64,000 nucleotides of DNA, taken from NCBI GenBank assembly GCA_025361565.1, contig JANYKN010000140.1, positions 1 to 64,000 on the forward strand, given 5' to 3'. Position numbers and translations under genes: made by a program. Each line of letters begins with the position of its first letter. The stretch's first letter is position 1. The stretch comes from Bacteroidota bacterium (GTDB lineage Bacteria > Bacteroidota > Bacteroidia > Bacteroidales > NBLH01). Of this stretch, positions 26,272-34,402 are shown one piece after another. Below the pieces are notes generated by a model. The model searched no databases and was not told the DNA's origin. It saw nothing but the letters and a program-made list of their open reading frames with translations.

Positions 26272-26517
26272 AATTTTGAAAAGTCGAATTAATGATTCAA
26301 AATGGAAGCCAGTTATATTTATATGTTATAAAACAGTTTTTGATGAAATCTTAATGGGTTATATGGCCAATAGTTATATGTGTTGTAATTAATAGATATT
26401 AAGCAATATACATTATATTTTTATGATAAAAACCAAAATAAAAACCAAATAAAAATCAAGTAAACAATTTTGTTACTAGATTTGCAAATTTAACATATTT
26501 GGAATCTATTTTGCCTT

Positions 26518-27951
26518 ATGAAGAATACCTATTTCGACTTAATTGAACAGAGTTACTATTTTCCGCAGGAAGGTTTTGATTTACGTGAGGGTTATTTGAC
26601 CTTTCACGGAGTATCAATCAACTACCTGATAAAAAAATATGGTACACCGTTCAGGTTGATATATCTTCCCCGGATAAGTTCCCAAATCAAAAAAGCAAAA
26701 AACCTTTTCAATAAGGCCATAAAGGCAAATGATTACAAGGGGGGATATTATTTTTGTTATTGCACCAAGTGCTCCCACTTTCACCATGTGGTAAAGGAGG
26801 CTCTAAAGCAAAATGTGCACCTTGAAACTTCTTCGAGTTTCGATTTGGATTTGATTGAAAAATTGAACCAAAAAGGGGAGTTGAACAAATCGCGTTTTAT
26901 CATCCACAATGGATATAAAACCATCGAATACATCCGTAAAATAATACGTTTTCAAAAGAAAGGCTTCAAGAATTCAATTATCGTTTTGGATAGTAAAGAG
27001 GAATTGAATTATATCGAAAAATACTTGCGTGACGGTAAAGTAAAAATCGGGATTAGGATGGCAATTGCCGAGGAACCACAATCGGCTTACTATACTTCCA
27101 GATTGGGAATCAGGCCGAATGAAATTCTTGATTTTTATAAACAGCGCATTGCCGACAATGAAAAAGTACAGTTAAAAATGCTTCACTTTTTTGTTGATTC
27201 CGGTATTAAGGACAGTTTCTATTATTGGGGCGAGTTTAAAAAAGCGCTTCAGGTATTTGTTGAATTGAAAAAGATTTGTCCAAGTTTGGATAGCCTTAAT
27301 CTTGGTGGCGGTTTTCCAATCCGTAACCACTTGGGTTTTGAGTATGATTATGAATACATGATTGGCGAAATTGTTAAAAATATCAAGGACACTTGCCGAA
27401 AAGACAAAGTAGACGAGCCCCATATTTTTACAGAATTTGGCAAATATACAGTTGGGGAGAGTGGCGCCAATATTTTTAGCGTGCTCGATCAAAAGCAACA
27501 AAATGATGCCGAGCTTTGGTACATCATCGATAATAGTTTGATGAACACCATTCCGGATTCATGGTCAATCCACGAAAAGTTCATTCTTTTGCCAATCAAT
27601 AAATGGGGAAATGAATATACCCGTGTAAATATTGGTGGAATTAGCTGCGACCATTCCGATTATTACAACTCGGAAGATTTAAACCAACAAGTGTTGTTGC
27701 CCAAGTACGAAAAAACGGACAAGGAACCATTGTATCTGGGATTCTTCCATACCGGCGCTTATCAGGATGCCATTAGTGGTTATGGAGGAATCAAGCATTG
27801 TTTAATTCCATCGCCAAAGCATGTTATCATTGATCGCGACGAAAAAGGCAATACCATTGATTATGTTTTCCGAAGCGAACAAACAGTTGGTGAAATGTTG
27901 CAGATTTTGGGATATAGGAATATCAAAAAATCGGGTAGCGATATAATTTAG
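26518..27951 (+). CDS. speA: Arginine decarboxylase, PLP fold type III, Bacteroidota type
   Basis: The 477-aa PLP enzyme is of the alanine-racemase-fold decarboxylase family and would turn arginine into agmatine, the first step of polyamine synthesis in Bacteroidota. The PLP-binding lysine is K84 (CYCTKCSHF). The HLETSSSFDLDLI segment, the glycine-rich phosphate loop LNLGGGFPIRNHLGFEYDYE and the late GFFHTGAYQDAISGYGG block match the decarboxylase family layout. Its length is normal for the Bacteroidota enzyme and shorter than E. coli SpeA. The polyamine gene at 28740 is in line, separated by a toxin-antitoxin pair. The symbol is by family role; substrate choice (arginine rather than diaminopimelate or ornithine) rests on similarity. 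Confidence 0.88.
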   Translation: MKNTYFDLIEQSYYFPQEGFDLREGYLTFHGVSINYLIKKYGTPFRLIYLPRISSQIKKAKNLFNKAIKANDYKGGYYFCYCTKCSHFHHVVKEALKQNVHLETSSSFDLDLIEKLNQKGELNKSRFIIHNGYKTIEYIRKIIRFQKKGFKNSIIVLDSKEELNYIEKYLRDGKVKIGIRMAIAEEPQSAYYTSRLGIRPNEILDFYKQRIADNEKVQLKMLHFFVDSGIKDSFYYWGEFKKALQVFVELKKICPSLDSLNLGGGFPIRNHLGFEYDYEYMIGEIVKNIKDTCRKDKVDEPHIFTEFGKYTVGESGANIFSVLDQKQQNDAELWYIIDNSLMNTIPDSWSIHEKFILLPINKWGNEYTRVNIGGISCDHSDYYNSEDLNQQVLLPKYEKTDKEPLYLGFFHTGAYQDAISGYGGIKHCLIPSPKHVIIDRDEKGNTIDYVFRSEQTVGEMLQILGYRNIKKSGSDII

Positions 27952-27978
27952 TTGTGTGGGATTATAAAGACTAAACAT

Positions 27979-28010
27979 TTTGGCATTTGTACCAATTTTT
28001 GGTAACTTTG
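27979..28010 (+). promoter_or_regulatory. Strong Bacteroidota promoter with ParD operator palindrome
   Basis: TTTG (27979-27982), 20 bp, TAACTTTG (28003-28010): a textbook Bacteroidota promoter 18 bp before the parD ATG. A perfect inverted repeat TACCAA-TTT-TTGGTA (27990-28004) lies between the two boxes and overlaps the first bases of the -7 element. This is the ideal place for repression by the RHH antitoxin encoded downstream. Confidence 0.8.
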
Positions 28011-28028
28011 AGTAAAAATATAAGAATT

Positions 28029-28280
28029 ATGAATAGAAACACTTCAATATCATTGGGAAACTATTTTGATAATTTCATTAAAAGCAGAATATCAGAAGGG
28101 CGATATAAAAATGTAAGTGAAGTTGTCAGAGCAGGTTTAAGACTTTTAGAAGAAGAAGAAAATAGAATAATTGCGTTAAGAAAAGCTGTTCAAGTAGGAA
28201 TTGAGAGTGGAATTGCTCTTGATTTTAATCCAGATTTCCATTTAGAAAAATTAAAAGCTAACATGAAAATGAATGGCTAA
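28029..28280 (+). CDS. parD: ParD-family antitoxin (ribbon-helix-helix)
   Basis: The ATG at 28029 starts the family-typical MNRNTSISLGNYFDNFI; a non-ATG start 42 bp upstream lies inside the promoter. The 83-aa protein has an N-terminal ribbon-helix-helix (TSISLGNYF strand, SEVVRAGLRLLEEEE helix) for DNA binding and dimerisation. The C-terminal tail (ESGIALDFNPDFHLEKLK) binds ParE. It overlaps the toxin gene by 8 bp and should repress its own promoter through the palindrome at 27990-28004. Confidence 0.93.
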   Translation: MNRNTSISLGNYFDNFIKSRISEGRYKNVSEVVRAGLRLLEEEENRIIALRKAVQVGIESGIALDFNPDFHLEKLKANMKMNG

Positions 28281-28575
28281 TTATAAATTTACTAAAAAAG
28301 CAGTTGAAGATTTATCACAAATATGGAATTATTCCTATTACAAATGGTCTGAAAATCAAGCAGACAATTACTACCAAATGCTAATTGAAAATTGTAAAGA
28401 AGTTGCCAAGAATCCGGAACTAGGCAAAAATTATACGGGAATTGCCATTAATTTATTAGGATTTAAAGTAGGTAGACATATCATCTTTTATAGAAAAATT
28501 GAAAAAGACGAAGTGGAAATCACAAGGATTTTACACGAACAAATGGATTTAGATATCAGAATAATGGAAGAATAA
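28273..28575 (+). CDS. parE: ParE-family toxin
   Basis: The 100-aa toxin matches ParE: NYKFTKKAVEDLSQIWNYSYYKWSENQADNYY helical hairpin (shown in part), CKEVAKNPELGKNY, then GFKVGRHIIFYRKI with the conserved Gly/Arg/His and Tyr, and ITRILHEQMDL at the end. ParE toxins inhibit DNA gyrase and are neutralised by ParD. Its start overlaps parD. The pair lies between two polyamine genes in the same orientation, likely a later insertion. Confidence 0.93.
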   Translation: MANYKFTKKAVEDLSQIWNYSYYKWSENQADNYYQMLIENCKEVAKNPELGKNYTGIAINLLGFKVGRHIIFYRKIEKDEVEITRILHEQMDLDIRIMEE

Positions 28576-28678
28576 ACTTGTATAACAATGAATAGTCGAG
28601 CATAGTTTTGAGTGTCTAAAGTTCTGAAATATTCAAAACTGTTAAAGTTTTAAAGAACCAAAACCCTCAATAGAAACA

Positions 28679-28709
28679 ATTCCCCCTTAGAAAAGGGGGC
28701 AGGGGGAAT
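28679..28709. repeat. Short GC-rich palindromic repeat
   Basis: Two nested hairpins are possible: CCCCCTT/AAGGGGG (28682-28699, 4-nt loop) and ATTCCCCC/GGGGGAAT (28679-28709). This GC-rich island in AT-rich DNA is a known kind of dispersed intergenic repeat. It lies just upstream of the DHS-like gene and could act as a weak terminator for parDE. Confidence 0.7.
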
Positions 28710-28739
28710 GATAAGTATAATATTATTAAAAAATAACAA

Positions 28740-29711
28740 ATGAACAAAAAAGGACCCGTTTCCGAGTTTATTCAGAAACACTACAAACATTTTAATGCAG
28801 CAACTTTGGTTGACGCTGCCCAGGCTTACGAGCAACAATTGGTGCTTGGAAATAAAATGATGATCACCTTAGCCGGTGCTATGAGTACTGCAGAGCTTGG
28901 TATTTCGCTTGCCGAAATGATCCGTCAAGGCAAGGTGGACATAATTACTTGTACCGGTGCCAATTTGGAAGAAGACGTGTTTAATTTGGTAGCCCACGAT
29001 TTTTACAAAAGGGTTCCACATTACCGCGATTTGTCGCCACAGGACGAAGAAGAATTGTTGAAAAACCATTTCAACCGTGTTACGGATACTTGTATTCCCG
29101 AAGAAGAAGCCATGCGCCGAATCGAAGACCATTTGGTTGAAGCTTGGGTAGATGCAAAAAACAAAGGTGAAAGATATTTTCCACACCAGTTTTTTTATAA
29201 AATATTGTTGAGCGGAAAATTGGAATACCAGATAGATCCAAAAAACTCATGGCTATTAGCTGCCGCCGAAAGAAATTTGCCGATTATTGTTCCAGGTTGG
29301 GAAGATTCCACTTGTGGTAACTTTTTTGCCGGACATTGCATCGAAGAATTGATTCATCCCGGAATATTAAAAACCGGTATTGAATATATGATTTTCCTTG
29401 CCGATTGGTATCAAAAAAACGCAGGTACAAACGGTGTTGGATTTTTCCAAATTGGCGGTGGAATAGCCGGTGATTTTCCAATTTGCGTAGTTCCAATGAT
29501 TCATCAGGATTTACAATTGCCTGGCGTTCCAGTTTGGTCGTATTTCTGCCAGATTAGCGATTCTACAACAAGTTACGGTTCATACTCTGGCGCAGTGCCA
29601 AACGAAAAAATCACTTGGGGAAAATTGCACGTTTCATCACCCAAATTTGTAATTGAATCGGATGCTACCATTGTGGCACCATTGATTTTTGCTTATTTGT
29701 TGGGGTGGTAG
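28740..29711 (+). CDS. Deoxyhypusine-synthase-like polyamine enzyme
   Basis: The 323-aa NAD-dependent enzyme is of the deoxyhypusine synthase family. The NAD-binding GAMSTAELGISLAEMI and CTGANLEEDVFNL blocks are present. The catalytic lysine is kept as K295 in ITWGKLH, the position of the aminobutyl-accepting lysine of the eukaryotic enzyme. Bacteria lack eIF5A, so the substrate is probably not a protein; bacterial homologues are thought to transfer an aminobutyl group to small amines, as in homospermidine-type synthesis. Proximity to arginine decarboxylase supports a polyamine pathway. The exact reaction is not readable from sequence. Confidence 0.88.
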   Translation: MNKKGPVSEFIQKHYKHFNAATLVDAAQAYEQQLVLGNKMMITLAGAMSTAELGISLAEMIRQGKVDIITCTGANLEEDVFNLVAHDFYKRVPHYRDLSPQDEEELLKNHFNRVTDTCIPEEEAMRRIEDHLVEAWVDAKNKGERYFPHQFFYKILLSGKLEYQIDPKNSWLLAAAERNLPIIVPGWEDSTCGNFFAGHCIEELIHPGILKTGIEYMIFLADWYQKNAGTNGVGFFQIGGGIAGDFPICVVPMIHQDLQLPGVPVWSYFCQISDSTTSYGSYSGAVPNEKITWGKLHVSSPKFVIESDATIVAPLIFAYLLGW

Positions 29712-29741
29712 ATTATGAATTTATTTGATGATATTTTTGAA

Positions 29742-29765
29742 AGCTGCCCGAGGGTGGCTTTTTTT
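29742..29765 (+). terminator. Rho-independent terminator of the DHS-like gene
   Basis: Stem AGCTGCCC (29742-29749) pairs with the reverse arm around 29752-29759 (GGGTGGCT, two G-U pairs), followed by seven T residues (29759-29765), 30 bp after the stop codon. Confidence 0.8.
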
Positions 29766-30027
29766 GTAAGTTGTTGTAATTGAATCTGATATAGAGTTAT
29801 TTTGTAATTGGTTTATTGGTGTTGAAAGTCATTAAACATGCAACACATTTAAAGAGAAAATAGGAACCAGGTGTTTATGTCCAGCCTTGAGAGTTCTATA
29901 TCTGCCAATGATAGATAGGAAGATAAAAGGGAACTGGAAGATAAAATAGACAAACGCCTTGAGAAGAGAGCAGAATATGGGCAAATTAAGACAAACATTT
30001 AAGGATTACTAATGATACGATGATTTA
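29766..30027 (+). other. Intergenic region with possible coding relic
   Basis: No intact gene. One plus-strand frame between about 29916 and 30002 reads a charged helical tail (ELEDKIDKRLEKRAEYGQIK) after an in-frame stop. It may be the decayed 3' end of a lost gene. The AraC gene promoter must also lie here, but I see no clear TAnnTTTG near the start. Confidence 0.3.
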
Positions 30028-30912
30028 ATGAGATTTTACAATGAGATAAAAGATACAAGAGAATTTAGTATCTTAGCATCCATGAATCAACCTTTCGAAA
30101 TATATCTATTAACTGAAGAAGAAGTGAAAAAACTTGCTGATTCACCTGAAGATCCGCATTTACACGATTTTGAAGAGTTAATTATTTGCATGGAAGGAAC
30201 GCTGGAACATTTTATCGATTTCAAAACAACATACTTTGATGCGCCATTGGTAAGTTTCGTTACAAAAGGGAAAGTACACCGTGTAATTCCCAGACAAAAT
30301 AATGCAAACTGTAAAATTTGGTTGATAAAATTTAAAAGCGAGTTTATTCCCGAAACTACATTTCAATTATACTCCTATTATCATGATCATGCCACCATCA
30401 AGATGCAAAAAGGCGAATGCTTTAATCGTATGGTTATTTTAAGCCAAATGATGTTTTACGAAACCCAACAGACCACTCCCGACTATTCAGTAGTTCGCCA
30501 TTTGTTAAGTGCATTGTTTGCAATGATCGAATCGGAGCGCAAGAAAACCGAAATAGATGAAATTGGAATTCAGAAAACGCAAAACATTACTTTCAAAAAC
30601 TTTTTAAAAATATTGGAAGAAAACTTTCACAGAGCTGAAGGTGTTGAATATTATGCAGAAAAATTATTTATGTCAGCCAGAAACCTGAATTTAATCTGTC
30701 ATAATATTTTACAGAAAAGTGTTTCGGAAATCATTGAAACCCGAAAACTTATCGAAGCCAAAAACCTGCTGATAAATTCCGAAAAAACAATTTCGGAAAT
30801 TGGTTTTGAACTGGGATATAACGAAAAAGCTTATTTCTCGAACGTTTTCAAAAAGAAATCGGGACAAACACCCACAGAATTCCGTGAGGAAATGAAAAGA
30901 CTCACTTCCTAA
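30028..30912 (+). CDS. AraC-family transcription regulator
   Basis: The 294-aa regulator has an N-terminal cupin-like ligand-binding part (about 30-170: HLHDFEELIICMEGTLEHFID, then VSFVTKGKVHRVIP). The C-terminal double HTH of AraC/XylS (about 195-290) shows GVEYYAEKLFMSARNLNLIC as the first helix pair and TISEIGFELGYNEKAYFSNVFKKK... GQTPTEFR as the second (GF-LGY-SNVFKK signature). It stands just upstream of, and in line with, the pirin-CDGSH-dioxygenase-esterase genes, and is the likely regulator of that group. The effector is unknown. Confidence 0.92.
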   Translation: MRFYNEIKDTREFSILASMNQPFEIYLLTEEEVKKLADSPEDPHLHDFEELIICMEGTLEHFIDFKTTYFDAPLVSFVTKGKVHRVIPRQNNANCKIWLIKFKSEFIPETTFQLYSYYHDHATIKMQKGECFNRMVILSQMMFYETQQTTPDYSVVRHLLSALFAMIESERKKTEIDEIGIQKTQNITFKNFLKILEENFHRAEGVEYYAEKLFMSARNLNLICHNILQKSVSEIIETRKLIEAKNLLINSEKTISEIGFELGYNEKAYFSNVFKKKSGQTPTEFREEMKRLTS

Positions 30913-31002
30913 AATTACAACTCTTTTTCCGAAATCAGTAACCATCAGCTCATGTATTGGTTGTTACTTTGCATCATCAAAAACAATTAAAATACCTTGA
31001 TT

Positions 31003-31719
31003 ATGGCAAAGACAATTCTTCATAAAGCAGAGACCAGAGGTGACGCAAATCACGGATGGTTGCACAGCAGGCATACATTTAGTTTTGCAGATTATTACAA
31101 TGCTGAACGAATTCACTTTGGTGCATTACGAGTGCTTAATGACGACACAGTTGAAGCTGGAATGGGTTTTGGAACGCATCCTCATGATAATATGGAAATC
31201 ATTTCCATTCCGCTAGAAGGCGATCTGGAACACAAGGACAGCATGGGAAATGTATCAGTTATAAAACATGGAGATATCCAAGTGATGAGTGCCGGCACTG
31301 GAATAAGGCACAGCGAATACAACAAGAGCAAAGACAAGCCGGTTAAGTTTCTTCAAATATGGATTTTCCCAAATGTGAAAAATGTGAAACCCCGCTACGA
31401 CCAAATTACTTTAAATTTGGCTGACCGACATAATAAGCTTCAACAAATTCTTTCGCCAAGTGCAGCTGATGAAGGAGTTTGGATACATCAGAATGCATGG
31501 TTTCATCTCGGTAAATTTGATAAAGGATTTGGTGTTGATTACAAAGTAAAGGCAAATTGGAATGGAGTTTATGTTTTTATTTTAAGCGGTGATGTAACTA
31601 TCAATGAACAACCATTAAATAAACGCGATGGATTTGGAATTTGGGATACTGAAACTATTTCGATAAAAGCTGATAGTGATGTGGAGTTTTTGCTCATGGA
31701 AATTCCCATGTCGATTTAA
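31003..31719 (+). CDS. Pirin-family protein (quercetinase-like)
   Basis: ATG at 31003, not the TTG six bases earlier, since homologues begin with MxxTILHKAETRG-like sequences. The 238-aa bicupin has the metal ligands H59 and H61 (GTHPHDNMEI), H103 and E105 (GIRHSEYN) in the N-terminal cupin. Pirins of the YhhW type can cleave quercetin and similar flavonols in vitro, and others act as redox-linked regulators. It is the first gene of a compact plus-strand group with CDGSH, extradiol dioxygenase and esterase genes, consistent with a response to aromatic or quinone compounds. Confidence 0.94.
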   Translation: MAKTILHKAETRGDANHGWLHSRHTFSFADYYNAERIHFGALRVLNDDTVEAGMGFGTHPHDNMEIISIPLEGDLEHKDSMGNVSVIKHGDIQVMSAGTGIRHSEYNKSKDKPVKFLQIWIFPNVKNVKPRYDQITLNLADRHNKLQQILSPSAADEGVWIHQNAWFHLGKFDKGFGVDYKVKANWNGVYVFILSGDVTINEQPLNKRDGFGIWDTETISIKADSDVEFLLMEIPMSI

Positions 31720-31768
31720 TAAACCAAAAGAAATTTATCATTAATTATTAATATTTAAAAAGAAGATT

Positions 31769-32005
31769 ATGGAACCTATAATTGCTCAAAAAGCTCCGTA
31801 TGCCGTTGATTTAGAAGCCGGCAAAAAGTATCATTGGTGTGCTTGTGGCCAAAGTAAAAACCAACCATTTTGCGATGGTTCTCATAAAGGAACCGAGTTT
31901 AAACCATTGCTTTTCGAAGCAACAGAAACCGGCAAAGCCTATTTGTGTGGATGCAAAAAAACAGCTAATGCGCCATTTTGCGATGGTACGCACAAAAAAC
32001 TGTAA
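31769..32005 (+). CDS. Double CDGSH iron-sulfur protein
   Basis: The 78-aa protein has two CDGSH motifs: C24, C26, C35 and H39 in [17 protein letters not shown], and C60, C62, C71 and H75 in [16 protein letters not shown]. Each binds a [2Fe-2S] cluster by three Cys and one His. Such proteins are redox or iron-sulfur transfer/stress proteins. It is 49 bp after the pirin gene and is followed by the hairpin at 32016-32050. Confidence 0.95.
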   Translation: MEPIIAQKAPYAVDLEAGKKYHWCACGQSKNQPFCDGSHKGTEFKPLLFEATETGKAYLCGCKKTANAPFCDGTHKKL

Positions 32006-32015
32006 TTGAATTTTA

Positions 32016-32050
32016 TTGACCTCACAGGTTTTCGAAGCCTTTGAGGTCAA
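32016..32050. repeat. Palindromic TTGACCTCA repeat / hairpin
   Basis: TTGACCTCA (32016-32024) pairs with TGAGGTCAA (32042-32050), with an inner CAGG/CCTT pairing. No T-run follows, so it is a weak terminator at best. Similar GACCTCA fold-backs are frequent dispersed repeats in Bacteroidota. It separates the CDGSH gene from the dioxygenase gene and may lower downstream expression. Confidence 0.65.
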
Positions 32051-32068
32051 AATACTCCATAATCAACA

Positions 32069-32956
32069 ATGGACAGAAAACATTTTTTAAAATCATTATT
32101 AATTTTACCTTTTGCAGGAACAGCAATGAAAATAAATGAACTTAATAAAACTTCAGAACTATTTAACAATTCTGAACCAATGCCAGTATTGTTCCTTGGG
32201 CATGGAAGCCCGATGAATGCCATTGAAGAAAATGAATTTGTAACCGGGTTCAGAAATATTGGCAAAACAATTCCTAAACCAAATGCAATTTTATGTGTTT
32301 CGGCTCATTGGGAAACAAGAGGAACCTTTGTTACTGCAATGGAAAAACCGATGACAATCCACGACTTTGGCGGCTTTCCAAAAGCATTGTTTGATGTGCA
32401 ATATCCTGCGCCGGGAAGTCCGGAGTTGGCAAAAGAATCCAAATCGCTTATCAAAAAAACAGAAGTTGGGCTTGATGATAAATGGGGGCTTGATCATGGT
32501 GCCTGGAGCGTAATTAAACATCTTTATCCAAATGCTGATGTACCTGTAATTCAACTAAGTTTGGATTATTACCAAACACCAAAATATCATTATGAGTTGG
32601 CAAAAGAACTTTCATCGCTTCGCAAAAAAGGTGTACTGATTATTGGAAGTGGTAACATGGTCCACAATTTGAGGATGGTAGCCTGGGATAAACTGGACAG
32701 TGATTTTGGTTTTGACTGGGCTATCGAAGCCAACGAAAAAATGAAAAAGTTCATTCTCTCAAATGATCATCAGGCACTTATCAATTTTAAATCGCAGGGT
32801 AAAGCATTTGAATTAGCCATTCCAACACCTGAACATTTTCTGCCTCTGTTATATGCTTTGGCATTAAAAGAAGAACATGAAAAAGTGAGTTTGTTTAACG
32901 ACAAAGCTGTTGCAGGCTCGCTGACAATGACATCTGTAAAAATTGATTCGCAATAA
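32069..32956 (+). CDS. ygiD: 4,5-DOPA-type extradiol dioxygenase
   Basis: The 295-aa class III extradiol dioxygenase is of the LigB/YgiD family and would open catechol rings such as DOPA. The metal-binding residues fall in GHGSPMNA (His45), SAHWETRG (His80), a later LDHGAWSVI block and the GSGNMVHNLR segment. The first 25 or so residues (MDRKHFLKSLLILPFAG) are a hydrophobic, signal-like extension not found in E. coli YgiD, so the protein may be exported or membrane-tethered. It is directly followed by the esterase gene. Confidence 0.9.
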   Translation: MDRKHFLKSLLILPFAGTAMKINELNKTSELFNNSEPMPVLFLGHGSPMNAIEENEFVTGFRNIGKTIPKPNAILCVSAHWETRGTFVTAMEKPMTIHDFGGFPKALFDVQYPAPGSPELAKESKSLIKKTEVGLDDKWGLDHGAWSVIKHLYPNADVPVIQLSLDYYQTPKYHYELAKELSSLRKKGVLIIGSGNMVHNLRMVAWDKLDSDFGFDWAIEANEKMKKFILSNDHQALINFKSQGKAFELAIPTPEHFLPLLYALALKEEHEKVSLFNDKAVAGSLTMTSVKIDSQ

Positions 32957-32971
32957 TTGAAAAATAATAAA

Positions 32972-33631
32972 ATGACAATGGCAAAGGATACAGCAATATC
33001 TCTAAAATATCTGGTAAGAGAACCAAAGGAAAAATCAGATAAACCTCCGGTAATTATTCTACTGCACGGAGTAGGAAGCCATGAAGAAGATCTATTTTCA
33101 TTTGCCAACCGACTGCCTGGTAAATTTCTTGTTGTTTCAGCAAGAGCGCCAATTACAATTGGTGAGGGAAGCTATGCCTGGTATCAGGTCGATTTCTCAA
33201 CCGGAAAACCGATTATAAATTCAGCACAAGAGGAAAAATCCAGAAAAATCATCATTCAATTTATAAATGAACTAAAACAACAACTTTTGTTTGATGACCA
33301 ACAGGTTTACCTGAGTGGATTCAGCCAGGGCGCAATAATGTCATATTCCGTTGCGCTTACCAGGCCCGATCTGATTAAAGGAATAGTTATTATGAGTGGA
33401 CGGCTTTTAGAGGAAGTCAAACCACTTATTGCTTCCAATGAAAAATTGCAACATTTGAAAGTCTTTATTTCGCATGGAACAAACGATCAAACTTTAAACA
33501 TAGCGGATGCCCGTGGAAGTGTAACCTATTTAAAAACACTCAATATCAGCCCCACTTACACTGAGTATCCAGCAGGACATGGAATAAATAATGAAATGCT
33601 TACAGATATGGTGAACTGGCTGAACGAATAA
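32972..33631 (+). CDS. Alpha/beta hydrolase, phospholipase/carboxylesterase family
   Basis: ATG at 32972 chosen (a TTG at 32957 is in frame and would add five residues). The 219-aa serine hydrolase shows an LLHGVGS oxyanion-site motif, nucleophile Ser118 in GFSQGA, Asp172 in HGTNDQ and His203 in AGHGIN, the standard triad of the YpfH/carboxylesterase 2 family. The substrates are short-chain esters or acyl-thioesters. It starts 15 bp after the dioxygenase stop and is the last gene of the group. Confidence 0.93.
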   Translation: MTMAKDTAISLKYLVREPKEKSDKPPVIILLHGVGSHEEDLFSFANRLPGKFLVVSARAPITIGEGSYAWYQVDFSTGKPIINSAQEEKSRKIIIQFINELKQQLLFDDQQVYLSGFSQGAIMSYSVALTRPDLIKGIVIMSGRLLEEVKPLIASNEKLQHLKVFISHGTNDQTLNIADARGSVTYLKTLNISPTYTEYPAGHGINNEMLTDMVNWLNE

Positions 33632-33742
33632 ATCAATACTGAAAAAATAAAATAGTCTCCGAATTTTATTTGTGAGTATTAACAGTTACCAAGTTATCAT
33701 ATTAAAATTTATTATCTTTATAAAAATTAGATAATATTTAAT

Positions 33743-34351
33743 ATGAAGAAAGTGATATTATTACCTGTAATCATGGTGTTTTGTACACTACATTTAACCG
33801 CTCAAGTGCTTTATCCCACACAACCCAAAAGCGGATATTACGAAAACTTAAAAGCACTGGTTACCCCCGTGGTTCCCACCGAAGCTCAACTCATCAATGC
33901 AAAAGCATCACAACTGCCAATAAATTTTAAAGATACTTTACTCAAGTATGACTGGTACGAAATTTCGAGCTATTATATTTATGAAAAAGATTATCGAACT
34001 GATTTTGGAAAAGATTTGAATGAACGTGAAGGGAATTATGCCAATAATGAATTTAGCTTTAAAAGATATACACCCCAAGGAATCGGTTACGAAATGAAGT
34101 TGGATAGATACAAAGATGCGTCCATAAAAGTATTTACCACCACTTTTACCGAAAACGAGGCGGAAAAATTAATTGAAGTTAAAAAAGTGGGAACTAAAAA
34201 TATGATGGTGACTTCGGCCTATGGTGAAACTGAGATGCAGGAGATTTTATCATACAATAATGGATTGATGATCAAAAAATTAAGACAAACTCCAAATACA
34301 ACCACTAAAATTTTTATTATTGCGTATATGGCTGTTCCTAAAACTTTTTAA
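33743..34351 (+). CDS. Secreted hypothetical protein
   Basis: The 202-aa protein has a signal peptide (about 1-21, ending HLTAQV). The mature part has no recognised family; it is rich in aromatic and charged residues (YDWYEISSYYIYEKDYRTDFGKD in part). It may be beta-rich and periplasmic or surface-bound. A few bases separate its stop from the zinc-ribbon gene that follows, so the two may be cotranscribed. Function unknown. Confidence 0.75.
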   Translation: MKKVILLPVIMVFCTLHLTAQVLYPTQPKSGYYENLKALVTPVVPTEAQLINAKASQLPINFKDTLLKYDWYEISSYYIYEKDYRTDFGKDLNEREGNYANNEFSFKRYTPQGIGYEMKLDRYKDASIKVFTTTFTENEAEKLIEVKKVGTKNMMVTSAYGETEMQEILSYNNGLMIKKLRQTPNTTTKIFIIAYMAVPKTF

Positions 34352-34402
34352 TTATTGATAGATTTTGTTAGACTTTTAATAAATTATAGCAAAAATATTG
34401 AT

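Noticed and set aside
28740-29711. True deoxyhypusine synthase acting on eIF5A
   Set aside because: The host is bacterial and has no eIF5A; a small-amine substrate is more likely.
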